From Nageia nagi (taxonomy: Eukaryota; Pinophyta), in assembly GCA_050084985.1 (NCBI GenBank), contig JBITNC010000001.1, positions 127,968,001 through 128,032,000 of the forward strand: a DNA stretch of 64,000 bases, read 5' to 3'. The notes below the pieces were generated by a model. The model worked only from the letters and a program-made list of their open reading frames with translations. It had not been told where the DNA came from and ran no database searches. The first letter of the stretch is position 1. The number at the start of each line of letters is the position of its first letter. A program made the translations under genes and the position numbers. Shown here piece by piece: positions 44,040-57,411 of this stretch.

Positions 44040-44830
44040 TTGCAAGATGAAGATTGCATCTTGCAACCTCACGGTTGCATTGTAATTAGATTATTTGTAT
44101 TTAATTTTTTTTTAATTATATTCATACATTATTTTAGTTTGTAATTAGATTATATTAATTTTTAATTTTTTTAATTATATTTTTTTTATCAAAATTCTTT
44201 TTATTAATATATTTTTATTTATTTATATTTTTCTATAAAAAATATTTATTTATTTTTTTCATTTTGCAACAAGCTACAATCAGATGATACCAGGCTATCA
44301 TCGGACAACAATAGTATACTATTAGATGATAGTAAGCTATTGTCGAACAATAACAAGCTATTGTTATATGATAATAAGCTATTATCAGATGATAACAAGT
44401 TACAATTAGATAATGTAGGCTATTTCCATATGGTAGCAAGCTGTAACCAGATGGTAGTAGTCTACCATTAGACAATAGAAGTTTGATGTTAGAAGGTAGT
44501 AGCATGCTATCAAATGAGGATAGGCCACTTCTAAACAATGGTAAAATGTTGTCAAACGATGATAGGTTACCATGAACGATAGTAGACTACCAACAACCAT
44601 TAAAAAATATAAAAAAATAATACAAAAAATATAAAACATTAATATATAAAATAAAAATCTTTATATAATATAATTAAAAAAATCATATAATATAATTAAA
44701 AAAAAATTAAATATATAAAAATATAATGAAAAAATTATTACAATAATATATTTATAAAGAATTTATTCAATGCAAACCAAAAGGTTGCATGTTGTAATCA
44801 AACAGTTACATTGAACAAATTCTTAAAAAA
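44040..44830. mobile_element. Foldback-like palindromic structure with a minisatellite core
   Basis: The left arm (about 44040-44260) and the right arm (about 44605-44830) are imperfect inverted repeats. TTGCAACCTCACGGTTGCATTG at 44063-44084 mirrors the reversed CATGCAACCTTTTGGTTTGCATTG at 44778-44803, and the run TATTTAATTTTTTTTTTAATTATATT recurs inverted in the other arm. Between them, 44262-44600 is a degenerate tandem array of units near 20-24 bases built on GATGATA(A)CAAGCTATTAT. No transposase is present. It resembles a foldback element or a large MITE; no target duplication was identified. Confidence 0.5.
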
Positions 44831-45249
44831 TATTCAAATTATAAATTCAACATTTTTTTATATTTACTTTTTAACTTTAATTTTGATTTTCCATCATTCC
44901 AATACCATATTCCATTAAATTTTCCATGATTTTGAATCTAATTTTCCATCGTTTATATAATTAAAATCGATGAAGGTGGTCTTAAAAAAACATGTTCTTT
45001 CTTATCATAAACCAAAATGGAGCTACATTGTTGCCCAATGATGACATAAAAATAGACAAACCATAGATCTTGTATAGTTAACACATATATATTTACAATT
45101 CATAATCCATTACATAACTCAAAATAGTTTTTAACTTCCATGGATGTTGAGACTTTGACCATACAAACATCAAGAAGAAAAATTAACATAAAATAGCACT
45201 AAGAATTCTACCATAACATCAACCAATATTAAAATAATCCATAGTAAAC

Positions 45250-46890
45250 ACACCTAACAAATTTCATTTCTTATTTTTAATCTTCAAACTTGCATAAGCT
45301 TCCTTTAGAATAGGGGTAGATCCATTGGGCTTGCCATCCTTTTATTTCTCCCTACTGCTCTTTTTGCTTGGTTTAAGACCTTTGACCTTCTTCTTTGTTG
45401 GGTTTAGGAGGATATACTCACCCCAAAATTTCACCTTAGGGTCAATATTCTAGTGCAATTTGTCATCTTTAATCTAGGGTAGTGGTTAGTAGTTGTTAGA
45501 GTTTTAGTACCTTCCTCAACCTTGGAAGAGTGAGCCTCTTTCTCCAACTGATTCCTTGTGTCCTTTTTCCCAACTTCATCCTTAGAGGGGAAATCAGCTT
45601 TAGTTTTGCTTCTTAAACCACATAGCTCTTTTCCCCATTTTCTCACTCCTCCATTAGATCATTCTCATCCTCTACCTTGAGGGCCTCCTCCTCAGACTCA
45701 TACTCCTTGATCGAGTTATTCTTCCTTTTATTTTCATTCAAAAATAATTCCTCTTCCTCTTGGCTTTCACTTGAAGGTTATATTCATTTCTCCCCTTTAC
45801 CTTTAGGTACCTGTTCCTCAATTACTTTCCTTAGCTTTTTGGGAGGGTTTTCCTTTTGAGTTAATCCCTTCCTTTTCTAGTTCATCCTAGCATTGGTCGA
45901 ATCTCTCTTAATTTTACACTTCCTGGAGTTGGGCACCTTACAAGGCTAATTTTTGGGGTTACTTCCTACTTTTTTCTTGCTTAGTTATAAATTATAGGAC
46001 CATTACCTTTCTCCTTTTTATGAGTTGTTGCTCTAGTTTTTCCTTAATAGCCCTACTATATGTTTGAGCCATAGTTGGGCTTATTTCTAGTTGAATTTCC
46101 ATTAACATCTTGAACATCAAAAAAATTAGACCTTCCTGCTTAGGCTCCATGACTCATCCTTCCTTAACCTTCTTGAAAAAGATCCTGAGAGAATCCATTG
46201 GAAAATACAAATAATTTGATCTTCCACTCACCTCCCTACTGAAAATAATTTAGCATCATAAGATAGGGTTAAAAGATCACCATTAATCTCCCATACAAGG
46301 TAAAATATTAGATTACCAAATACAACATTTTGTTATAAGGTTTCATCAAGATCTCTTTAAGGAACCTGACTCCTTTTTTCTATATAATTCCCTTCTTCTA
46401 GGAAATCTTTGATTTCTTTTTATGTCACCTTTTCATTATGTAGAAACCCTCGAACATTTAAACTTAGCTTGGTAGCTTACATAATTGCATGTATGTTGAA
46501 ATGAATTACAATGAATCCCACTTATGCTATGTCCTCTTTCCATACTTCCATCACCTTTTTTGAGATGACTACATCATGGCCACAATATTGCTTTAGGAAC
46601 TTTGTTGCCCCTTGTTTCTCTAATAGTTATTAGGATTATTTTTCCTCCATAGCCTCCCTATAGTTACTTAGTTCCACTCTACATGGAAACCCCATCATCA
46701 CCTAAATCCAAAATCCCTTAATTCCTCCAAATTAATTTAGGATCATGCAAAGTGAATGCAATTCCATAACTTTATTTCCAACACCTTAAAATCTTATCCT
46801 CCTTAGATGAAGTCCCTTGTGTTGAAAGGTCACACCATGGGCATCCATCATCTAATAAGTGAGGTAATCCAACTCAAATATATCATTAAA
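45250..46890 (-). pseudogene. Unrecognised protein-like region, heavily interrupted
   Basis: The minus strand reads as protein-like text with regular stops: GFPCRVELSNYREAMEEK near 46690, QYCGHDVVISKKVMEVWKED near 46580, then a stretch rich in lysine and glutamate at 45430-45800 (open piece 45431-45646, 71 codons). Composition suggests a decayed nucleic-acid-binding or LINE-ORF1-like protein. I found no zinc knuckle and cannot name a family. It lies just downstream, in the same orientation, of the LINE that ends near 46930, so it could belong to another LINE copy. Confidence 0.25.
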
Positions 46891-46929
46891 GCACATGTTT
46901 ACCACCTCCTCCCCTAATGACTTATGTTC

Positions 46930-49900
46930 CTTAATGAATCATCATGACATGTCTTATGGGCCCTTTTCCCTTCATTCTGACATACCCAGAAGGGCCTTCA
47001 TGGAGAGCCTTTCTAAAATGATTGTAGTGTTCACTTCCTTTGGGAGCTCCATCAACCAACATGCAGATACATTTTATTTGAATGAGATGATGATTATGTT
47101 CAATATTTCCACTATAGTTTTGACTACATTCCTTAAATATTTGAGAGTTTATTTCTTTCCAAATTATCCAACATATATGGGGAGCCAATATATGCTAGAT
47201 CAATTTTTCTTTTTGTCTTTCTTCTTTTAATTCCTATTATTTAATCATATCTATAATATATCTTTTTATGGCTCCCTAAAACTCTATCTACCCTATCGAT
47301 TCACTCCAAATCGTATGTGCAAAATCATAGTGAATGAGCAAGTGATCTAGCATTTATTCTTCCTTCTTGCACCCAGACACCAATTTGGGAAGATCATACC
47401 TTTCCTTCTCAAGATAGAATTTGTATGTATTCTATTTAAGACCATCGCCCACATAAAATAGAGGATTTTAAGAATCAATTTCTTTGTCTAGACCTTGGAA
47501 AATATCCCTTCCTGTTTATCTTTCTCATTATTATTTAACCAATCATACCCAATACTTCCATTGAATTTTTCCCCTCCTTTATTATTAATCTAAAATAATA
47601 TGTCAAGTTTTTTTATTAAGTAGATCTTATATTCATCTAATATTCTTCAAAATAACTTCAAGCTATCTTTAATTTCAATATAAATGGAGCCGAAGGTATA
47701 TCCCATATCTCCTAGTTTTCTTCTCTTTTGATATAACCACCTACTACATGAGACTTGGCCCATACCATTACATCTTGTAATTCTACCTATTGAGCCAAGG
47801 TGATACATTCTATCCAAGGGTAATCCCAAATGAATATTATTCTTTCATTACTGAATTCTCATCTAGAGTTCCTTTAGATGGAATCTCTAACCTACAACAA
47901 TCCATTCCAAATTGTAGACCCTTTTTGTGGATTAACTACTCCAAGGAAGTTATCCACCCCCTCTAGATATTTATGCTTGCAAATCTTGGCCCATTCATTA
48001 ACCTTTCCACTTCCTAATTTCTATCCTAGCTTCATCTGTAGAGCTTGATTCACCTACTGGATTTTCCTAATATCTAAACTCCCTTCCTTAATTTTTAGTA
48101 TAGTTTGGACCATGTAACCAATTCCAATCTCTTCTTCTCTTCTACTCTTATCTAAAAAAATTTCCATGGATCTAATCAATCTGGTGAGCCACTAGTGCTA
48201 GAATTTTAAATATACTTTCCATATAAATAGGAATGCTTTAAAGGGTGTACTTGACCACTAGATCTTTCGTACCAAGCTTAACAAAACACCTTTCCATCCT
48301 TTCAACTTCTTCCCAAAGAGATTGACCCCATTCCTAAATTCTTTTTTCATTCTAACTCCAAATAGTGGCATGCCTAGATAAATAGAGGGTATAGTTTCAA
48401 TATTATATTGGAATATTTTTGCTATTACTGCTTATCTCCATCCTAGGGTATTGAGAAAAAATATTCTTATTTTATCATAATTAATATTATGATTCAAGGA
48501 TTTTTCATAGGTGTACAAGGTTCTTTTTAAATTATTTAGATTCCCAAATACTTATTTTTCCCACTAAAATGGTATCATTCATGAACTAATGATACATAAT
48601 TACCTCATATTCTATATTTGGGCAAATCCTTCGAATACTACATGCATGTTTAGTGCCTTTTAGAGTTCTACAAGGGCCTCAACAAGTATGATAAATAAAT
48701 ATGGAGACATTGGGTCACCCTGTTGTAGGGCTTATAAATTATCGAAGAAGCTTCTGGCTTCCCCATTAACTAATACTAAAAAGGCAATAATTGATGAGCA
48801 AGTTTAGACCCAATTTCTTTAAATCTCATTGAATCCAAACTTTTCCATAACATGATCCAAAAACATCCAAGATACTCTATCATATGCCTTTTGCATATCT
48901 AATTTGATGAGCATTCCTTCTTATTTCATAATTTTCATTGAGTGAATTTTTTCATACATGATAATTATTCCATTCGTAATTTTACTATCCATGCATATTG
49001 ATCTGTTGATATAATTTTTAGGAGCAATTCTCTTAGTTTGTTAATCATGACCTTTGTTATGATCTTATACATAGTGTTGCAAAGTCTAATAGGATGAAAG
49101 TCTTTGAGATATGTATAATCTTTGAATTTAGGGATTAAAATCATAAATATTGCCTTTTAGGATCTAGTAAGGGCATTATTATTTTTTAATTCTTGAAAAA
49201 ATTTCATTGAGAAACCATCTGGTCCAAGGACCTTGTCTTGTTCCATACCAAAGAGAGAGCTTGTTAGATTTCTTCTTATGATAATGCCCATGTTAGCTTC
49301 TGATTATATTATTCACTAATCAAACCTAGCTTCTAATTATATTCTTCACTAATCAAACCTAGGATATAGTTCAACAACTCTTCAACAAAAAGATCATCTC
49401 TATCTTGGGTAAGGAGATTTTTGTAAAATTAGATTTCTCTTTATTTTATCTCCTCTTATTTTTTTTTTCTAATCCATCATCTTCTCTTGTTATACCTATA
49501 AACTTGTTGAATTCCTTCCTTCTCATTATGGATATTGTAAAGAACATTGTATTTTTTTCCCCTTCCTTAAGCTAAAGAATTCTATATTTTTTTTCTACCA
49601 ATGAGTCTCTTCTTGCCTCAAGATCTACTAATATTTGGTTTTTAACTCCTTTTGAATTGTTCTTTCTTCATTTCTCCCATTTTGTTGAATTTTAATCTCA
49701 ATTTAATATAACTCTATCTTAATTCCTTCTTTTTTCCATATGGATGTTACTAAAGACTTATTTGTTCTATTCTTTCAATCTTTTATTAACTTGTTGCGGT
49801 TTAGTAGTGACTTGAGACATCTTATTCACCTACACCTCAATTTTCCATCATTCTTAAATTCTATCTATGATATCAGGCTAAGACAACCACATTAACTCAA

Positions 49901-50650
49901 ATCTAAATGGTGCTTCCTTTTTATGGTATGATACATCTTGTAGTTGGATGGGATTATGATCTAAATTGAACTTCATTTGAGTAATTAATGTATATTCTAG
50001 GAATCTATCCAACCAATCCATCAATAAATATCCCTATCCAATTTTGATTGAATAAATTCATCCCTAAACCTCATATTATTCCATGTAAATTCAATACTTA
50101 GTTAAATTTAGATCCATTATCTCATTAACTTGTATGAATTATCTTAGGTTTGTTAGATTTCCTTCCTTTTCTACAACCCCTCCTTATTTCTCATGTAGGT
50201 AGAGGGGAGTGTTAAATTCTCCCATGATGATCCATGGCCATTCTCTAAAATTCATCACATCATTTGATAGATAAGAAAGGAATATTTTTCTCTCTACTAG
50301 ATCATTTGATGCATAAATTTTGGTAACTAAAAAGGAAAAATCAAATTCTATTGATGTACAAAAAGAATGCATGTACCTATTAGATGGAATTTTAAAAGGA
50401 ATTGATTATACTATAATTATTGTTAGATTCCATATAGTCAACAATCCTTTTGATAATCCCTATGATTCTCTCCATTCAAATTTGGTCTCCTCCATAATAT
50501 TTATTTTGTATCAATCCTTTTTATTTCCTATAGTAGAACTATGTATGGCCTACAATGCTTCTAGAGATCCCTGAAGGATCCTTATCTATCAAGGGATTTG
50601 CATATCTTGATATTCCATCTAAGGAGCTTAATGGGCCTTTGTAGGGGTTA
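46930..50650 (-). pseudogene. L1-like LINE ORF2: endonuclease, reverse transcriptase, zinc-binding C-terminus
   Basis: ORF2 copies the element by target-primed reverse transcription. On the minus strand the endonuclease starts near 50630 with WNI and shows WPWIIMGEFN (50184-50372), where active enzymes have GDFN, so the catalytic Asp reads Glu. RT blocks: LIKLDMQKAYDRV near 48890, LQQGDPMSPYLF at about 48692-48728, and FMNDTIL near 48580, where FADD is expected, so the active site is destroyed. The C-terminal part ends with HICWIIWKEINSQIF at 46931-47188, the end of the plant RVT zinc-binding domain. Stops occur throughout. Length is near that of full plant L1 ORF2. Confidence 0.85.
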
Positions 50651-51149
50651 GGAGACCCCCACTTTGCTCCATAGTTTTTTGAAATCCAGTAGTGATTTCC
50701 ATTGTTGTCCTTTTGTCCTGTAATTCTTGGTGTGATAGTTACCTTTATGATTTTTTCCTATATTAGGTGTATTTTGAATATTAAACATCTATTTGATTGC
50801 GATACATACTTCACCTTGAGGTGTTTCTTGCAAATTTCATTCATTACTGATCTCATTTCTCTATCTTTTTCTACGATGCACCATTTGTACAATCTTCCAA
50901 TATAATATATTTGTTTTTATCTTTGTAATTTTATCTTCTCTCATCTCTTCTCCTTCTCTTTGGCTACTTTTTTATTGTTGTTCTCCATCTTCTTTTGATC
51001 CTTCGAACATTGATAATGTTGTATATGGATTTATTCGTCTTTATTCCAATATTCTTTTTCTTTTGTGTGAGTTGATCAAATGGATATTTTTTCCTTGAAT
51101 TGGTCCTTATTTTCTATTCCCATTTCTTTGTACTGGTCATCATTCTTTC

Positions 51150-52060
51150 TCTCTTCTTACTTTTGGCCTCTTATCTACTTTATTTTCAAGTCATTCTCTA
51201 GCATAGTGGTTGAAATGCTTACAAATGTTACAACAAATTGACACATTTTCAAAAATTATTTCCTATTCCCATGAATTCTCTCCTTCTTCATCAATGCAAA
51301 TGCTTATCACTAGTTCTTTTGTGATGTCAATATTAATACAAAACCTTGCATTCGACATTTTGCTTCAAGTATTTATCACCTTTTCAATTGAAATCAAATC
51401 CCTAATTCCTTTTGTAATGCTTGCTATTATATTATCATTCCAGTATTTGATTGGAAAATTTGATAGGCTAACCCATGTAGGAATAAGGTTCATTTTTTTT
51501 TATTTGAATTCTTTCTTCTATTTCTTAATAACTAGACCATTCCTCCCAAAAAACATGGTACCAATTGAATGATCCTTTCCATGTCTTCTTCATAACTAAA
51601 CTTGAATAATAAGAACTCTCTTGGTAATGCTATTAGGTCAACCTATCCTTTCATTTTTAGTTTTCAAACATCCACCTGGGAATGATATCAAGACTTGGTT
51701 GAAGGCTAATGAACCTACCTACTAGTGTGTTCCTTTATTTTCTTCATGGCTAATTATTTATTTTGAGATAGAAATTTGTACCTTATTTTTTTACTTACTT
51801 TGGCTCCAAATTAACTTTAATTTCCTTTGTGAGCTTTGCATAGTCTATAGTAATTATATTAACCCATTCCTTTAGAGGCTTAGGATTGATTTTCTATAAA
51901 ATCCTACTTTTTTTTAAGTTCCCACTATGAAACTCTAAATTCATGTTAATTTTGAATTTTGTCAAACATCTAAGAATGTTAATGTCATCTCCTATCTTAA
52001 AGGAAATGAGCTAAGTGGCTTGAATTAACCACATACCAATTTTCAAATCAAAAGATTCAC
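51150..52060 (-). pseudogene. L1-like LINE ORF1 (DUF4283-type domain and damaged zinc knuckle)
   Basis: The minus strand reads LPREFLLFKFSYEEDMERII near 51610, PTWVSLSNFPIKYW near 51470, MSNARFCINIDITKELVIS near 51340, and then CCNICKHFNHYARE-stop at about 51190-51235. That is the order of plant L1 ORF1: the DUF4283 RNA-binding-like domain, then a CX2CX4HX4C knuckle. The last cysteine of the knuckle has become a stop codon. It lies upstream of ORF2 in the same orientation, so the LINE is nearly full length but dead. Confidence 0.78.
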
Positions 52061-55000
52061 TTCTTTCTTTGTAGATAAGAACCAAATCATAAGATCAAGT
52101 CATCATCATACATTGGATTACCTTTACTAGATTTAGTTGCCATATTATCAAATCAACATCATTAGATAATAATTATAAATCAGATCTTTGCATATTTCCA
52201 TTGTACATCTATGTAGTAAATCCAAAATATAAGTGTAGATAACTGTGAATATGAATAGTAAAATCACCATCATACTTTTATAATGCCCAACACTTGTCAC
52301 CAAATTATTATCGTAAATTAAGTAGAAAATGCTAAAAAGGACCAAAATTAATAATTGAGAAAATTATTTACATGTTGAAAATCAAGATAGAGATGTTGAA
52401 ATAAAACTATAATTACTAAAAGCACTCTAAAATAGAATTCTAATAAAAAACACTTAGAAATCCATTTCAAAGTAATCTCCCTTGAAAGATATATCTTATG
52501 AGGTTATTGATTCCTTCTTAGGTTTTATCATTTCATTCCTTCTATTCATGATTAGGCATTCCATAATATCAACATTCTTTGTTCTTATTTTTTGGTTCAT
52601 CATTCTTCTTATCTTCTTGGTCCTTATTCTTGCCTTTCCCTTGCTTACCATGAATCTTATGTTAATTATCATTAACATAAAGATAATTTCCCTTCCCTAA
52701 GGTCCCAATTCCTCTATTAACCTTAACTTGAAGAAGCTTTTAAAGTTTTCTCACATTCAGATGTTCCTTAGTGATATCAAGCCTCCAATTGAATATCAAA
52801 TATCCAAAACTCTTTATCCAATTATCAAATATTCTCTTAACAATTTAAGATCCATTGTACATCTTACAATCTTAGTAAAAGATTACAAGTAGAAAATTCT
52901 AGTAAAAAATATACTAAATATACTAATTCTAGTAAAATGCAATCACATGGAAGTTGATTATTTAGAGAGTTTGATAACCCTCTATACTAAATCCTTTCCA
53001 AAAATCTTCTCAAATATCTTTGATAGGTCTTTAGATTTTATTTAAAGCTCATAATTAATGTAACATAACTCTAAAATTATGTGGTCTTATTAATATCATT
53101 ATTGACTTTCTTAATAAAGTATTTGTAGTAGTGTTTCTTAAATATTTTGGTAAAAGGGATCCTCACGAACTCTTTCTTTCAATTAAAAAGTAATTCTTAT
53201 TTAGGGGTTTTAGATTTGTCTAAATGTTCTTATTCATTTTCTAATTTATTTTATATATAAGAGAAAAAAAGACTACTCCAATGCATAGAGATTTAAAAAA
53301 TAGAAATAAAAAATATTAGTATAAAGTTGTACATAATTCAAAAGATATGGCCTCTAGATGTTTGATAAAAAAAAGAGCATAAAATAGCCAAAGGTATCCC
53401 AAAAAATGAAAAAGATCACCTGAAAATGTTTTATGATTATTTTGAGGGTGAATGATAGAATCTATAGATATTGAAAACTATATCATTGGATAATTTTTGT
53501 AAGGGTTCAAGTGTTGTAAATGGTTTCATAAAAATCGTCATAGATCTTTTTGTAGTTTCTCAAAAATGTAATTTTGGCAATATCTCCCTATCTAAGTATC
53601 AAAATGAGGAAAATTTCAAATCATAAGTTTGTCATATCCTTTTCTTTAACTTCATATAAAAGATTTTATATCTTATTTATCAAACTCTTAAAATTATATT
53701 CGAACTTTTATAGGAAATCCTAGTCCTTTAATTGTGCTATGATGAAATCCCCAATATCTTTGGTACGATTATGAATTATGTAGGATTTACCAAGAATCAA
53801 ACACCATACAATTTTGCATAAACTGAGATAAAATGCTTAAGGAAGAAGAAAAAATAAACACAAGAAAATGGGTGGGTTGTTAAGCCCTAAATATTAATCA
53901 ATAATATAATATGATTAACAACCTGATATAATAAGTAGTTAAAAGTGTCTTTTAATAAGAAAAGGAACTTATATCAATCCATATGATATAATAATAACTA
54001 TTAAGTTACAAAATAAGATATTTTAATCTTAATCATTATTTAATAACCAATCCATAATACATCATAAATAAAAGTAAAGAATGTGACCCTAATATTCATA
54101 AATACTTAAGTGCTAGTGAATACAAGATTGATGCTAAGTCTAGATTACCATCTAACATGGAGTTTTTTGAGTCAAAATTTATTTATATGTGATTGGTCAA
54201 TAGGTTCAAAAATACTATTAGTAAACTCTATTTAATATTTATTCACTTAATTTACTTGATTGTCTTATTTTAAAATTGTGTTATTGATTTCTTGAAATGG
54301 TATTTGATGGCTTAAGTATTTCAATGTTAAAGGATTCCAAATGAGGTACAAAGTTATGTACTTTAAATTCATATATGATGAATTTATAATAACGAAAAGG
54401 TTTCGTGTATGCTTGGATTATCCAAATTATTCCTTCATAATTAAATATTTATGTAGTATATGAGGAATGGCTTCCATGTTATGAATCCATGATCTTCTAA
54501 GTTGTAGGTTATATGTAATGGTATCTTCATGACACAACTAATATTAATAAGTTTAGGATCAATCTTTATCTATAGTGTAATCATTCTTACTATTATTATT
54601 TTATTTATTATCAAATTCATAATTCAAATATTTGATGTTTGGATGTTCTCATCACCTAATTCAATTTGTTTAGGAAATGTTTAAGTATTTCAATGTAAAA
54701 CTTAAATGAGGTACAATTTAATTTTTCCTTTAAATCATAGTAGATGAATTATATATGAATAGGTTTTTGATCTTGATTACAATTCCTTTAAGAATTTTAT
54801 TTATTAAATGATGTGTATAGTCCTGATTTCTAATTGTATTTAACATGTCACATTATTTTTGGGAACAACCAAATTTAATAAGTTTAGTCGAATTTACTAT
54901 AATAATTTCTTAATGTATTTTATTTTTATAATTCAATAATTAAAATTTTGTTGTGTATTTCATATTCATTGTTAGGAAATTCAAAAAGATAATATCTTGA

Positions 55001-55850
55001 TTATATCATTAATTAATAAGAAAATTCATATATATATTTATTAACTTTCATTTTGAAGGGTTCTATTCAAAGTATGGTTTTGTTTCATTTAAATAACAAT
55101 GCAACCTCAATTTTAAATTAGTTTCTATATAAAGTTCATAAGGATTAATTTTAAACCAAATATTTTGTTTATTTTTGAGTTGTTTATAAGAAAGATTTTT
55201 AAATTTTAAATTTATATTTTTAAGCTTTATGAGTGATATTATTAATTGTTGTTTCATTGCATGCCCTTTATTTTCATGAAAAGCATAGGATGTAATATTC
55301 AACAAAATTTTGTTTTTCCCTTTGAAGTTTTAAATGAAGGATTTTTAATTAAATTTTTTTATGAAATCTGAATGAGAATTTCATAATATTATTACTAAAT
55401 TTATTGGCATGCCCTTTTGCAATTATGACAAATATGTTTTTAAAACGATAGAAAGGAGTATGTATGAAATTTGAATGAATCATTTCCCAGTGCAAATATT
55501 GTTTTAGGACCCCTTAGGCAAATGTTGAAGAGATGTGAAACTAAAGTTGAAATCCCTAAGCAATATAGATCAAATTGACAACAAGAGGTGTGAGATAGAT
55601 TAGGAAATTCAAGAGCAAACAAGATAGGATCGATGTGAGAGAGGAGTGAAATGTTAGATCAAATGATAGCTGCAAAGAGGATGCTTGGAGTCTATAGAAA
55701 TTGAGCACAACCAAGCATAGATGTTGGCGATGGTGAATTCAATGAAGTCAAGAGCTTGTATCATGCTACAAATGATGCATGCATGTCTAAATGAATATGA
55801 ATAATTCTGAGATCGGCCTAGTTCATTGGCAATAGAGGACTCTTCCTAGA
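52061..55850. other. Stretch without recognisable genes; contains a diverged duplication
   Basis: AT-rich. 54314-54680 and 54683-55000 look like two diverged copies of one sequence: AAGTATTTCAATGT, AAATGAGGTACAA and AATAAGTTTAG recur in order about 370 bases apart. No coding pattern seen; short open frames at 52148-52700, 55063-55305 and 55440-55622 show no known motif. Confidence 0.4.
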
Positions 55851-56657
55851 GTGATGGCAACTTGGCTTTGATCCTACGAAGGCATAAATCATGAGGGCAC
55901 CAATTCGGGTGACCCTACTGAATCTTCCTTTTGACTTGTGGCACTAGGTCTTTGAAGGAATCGATAATGCCATTAGAAGATTCATTATCATTAAAACAAA
56001 TGATGTAAAAAAAGCTTGCTCTCGAATGATATCAACCAGATTTTACATTATAGTGGAATTTAGAGAAAAACTCCTAACATTAATCACTTTGGAAGCGAAA
56101 ATCGAGGATATTGAGCAAGAACTAAGGTATGAACCAAACAACTATCTGTGCTCCTTATGTAATCAGGTTGATCACATCATGAGATCATGCCCAAAAATAA
56201 TACTACGAGACAAAAAAGAATGGTGACCAAAACCACCTCAGGAGGACCCATGCCTAAAAGAAGTCACGAAAGGAGAAGGCCTAGAGGAGGGTGAAGTCAA
56301 CCAAAATGTACATGAAATGGATAATAACGAATAATAAGAAGATAAATATGAAAATGAAGTGGAAAGCTCCTTGAGTGTAGGAGCAATGGCCATGGGTGAT
56401 ATCCAAAAGGAGAAGCCATCAAACGAGGAATGGCAAATGATGATAAAGAAAAAGAAGAAAGGGCATAAAGGTGAGTCAAATTCATCTGCAACGATAGTTA
56501 ATGAAACTCCATATGACAGATAAATATTGACAAGAAGCACATCTAAAGGAAGATCACCATTGGAAGAAGTTCGAAGGAAAGAAACATAAAAGAATATTAC
56601 TAATGGGAAACAAGGAACTCTAGACACCTACGAGGGTAGAGAACCCTCTAAAAAGGG
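55850..56657 (+). pseudogene. LINE ORF1 of a plus-strand L1-like element
   Basis: Reads PIRVTLLNLPFDLWH near 55900, NAIRRFIIIKT, then the open piece 56026-56226 with CSLCNQVDHIMRSC, a complete CX2CX4HX4C zinc knuckle. A lysine- and glutamate-rich tail follows to about 56657. This is the DUF4283-plus-knuckle arrangement of plant LINE ORF1, which coats the LINE RNA. A few stops (for example at 56224 after KKEW) break the frame. The 5' end of the LINE is not sharply defined. Confidence 0.78.
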
Positions 56658-56663
56658 TGCCCA

Positions 56664-56885
56664 ATGTTAGTCCTCTCTTGGAATGTGAGGGGATTGAACA
56701 CTCCCTCAAAAAGTAGACTTCTGCAGGAAATCTACAAGAAGCAGAAGCCTGATTTAATGTTCCTTACCTTCTCATCAGAAAGAGATCCCTACGTTCATCC
56801 CAATCCCAAATTCGAAAGGTTTGACAAAGATGGAAATGGAACTTCTCTGGGAATGCTTTAATAAGAAAGACCTAGACTTTGAAAT
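56664..56885 (+). pseudogene. LINE ORF2 start, endonuclease domain cut by a copia insertion
   Basis: 56664-56861 begins MLVLSWNVRGLNTPSKSRLL and continues QKPDLMFL, the start of the endonuclease/exonuclease/phosphatase domain of plant L1 ORF2. In intact copies the next words contain the catalytic glutamate; here TFSSERD stands in that region. The LTR of a minus-strand copia element begins at 56891, so the rest of ORF2 must lie beyond that element, outside the window. Confidence 0.8.
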
Positions 56886-56890
56886 TGAAT

Positions 56891-57398
56891 TGAAGGATTT
56901 GAACTAGATCTAAACAAATCCTCTAGGACCTTAGACTAGGAAACTCAAGTGTACACAAGATAACACATCTATAATTCTAAGAACATCATTCACACAATAT
57001 GACACCAATATAATGTGGTTCCTCCCTCCTTGGGAGTACATCCACAACTAGTTCTCTTATTCTCAAATCTATGTCTCTCTTACAACTATTCTCTAGCTCT
57101 CTTCTACACAACCAAGTAGAGTAATCTTACTCAAAACTTAGATATTTTTACATGAGGAGAGGCCCTCTATTTATAGGTTGAGAGCACCTCCCTAACCTTC
57201 CTTTAACCCAAGGGTAAGGTTAGGGTTACATTAAATGTACCACCAAACTTCAACCTACCAACTAACTCCTTTGGTAAAGTCAAAGTCTACATATTAAAGA
57301 ATTCTATTAATCACTTAAGGTATCTACATACCTTTAAGTGATTAATTGAATTTACAAGGAGTCTAGATATTCACAATATTTCATTACAAATTCTAACA
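56891..57398 (-). repeat. 3' LTR of the right-hand copia element
   Basis: 508 bp; on the minus strand it starts TGTTAGAATTTG and ends CCTTCA. It aligns with 3546-4028 but has several indels, so it is a separate subfamily or an older copy. TATA box at 57168-57175 on the minus strand. Confidence 0.93.
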
Positions 57399-57411
57399 CT
57401 CCCCCTTAATG
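57399..57411 (-). other. Polypurine tract of the right-hand copia element
   Basis: Minus-strand TTAAGGGGGAGTG, unaltered, directly before the LTR start TGTTAG. Confidence 0.85.

Noticed and set aside
52482-52700. Hydrophobic 72-codon frame that looks like a membrane protein
   Set aside because: Low-complexity AT-rich translation without homology cues or neighbours.
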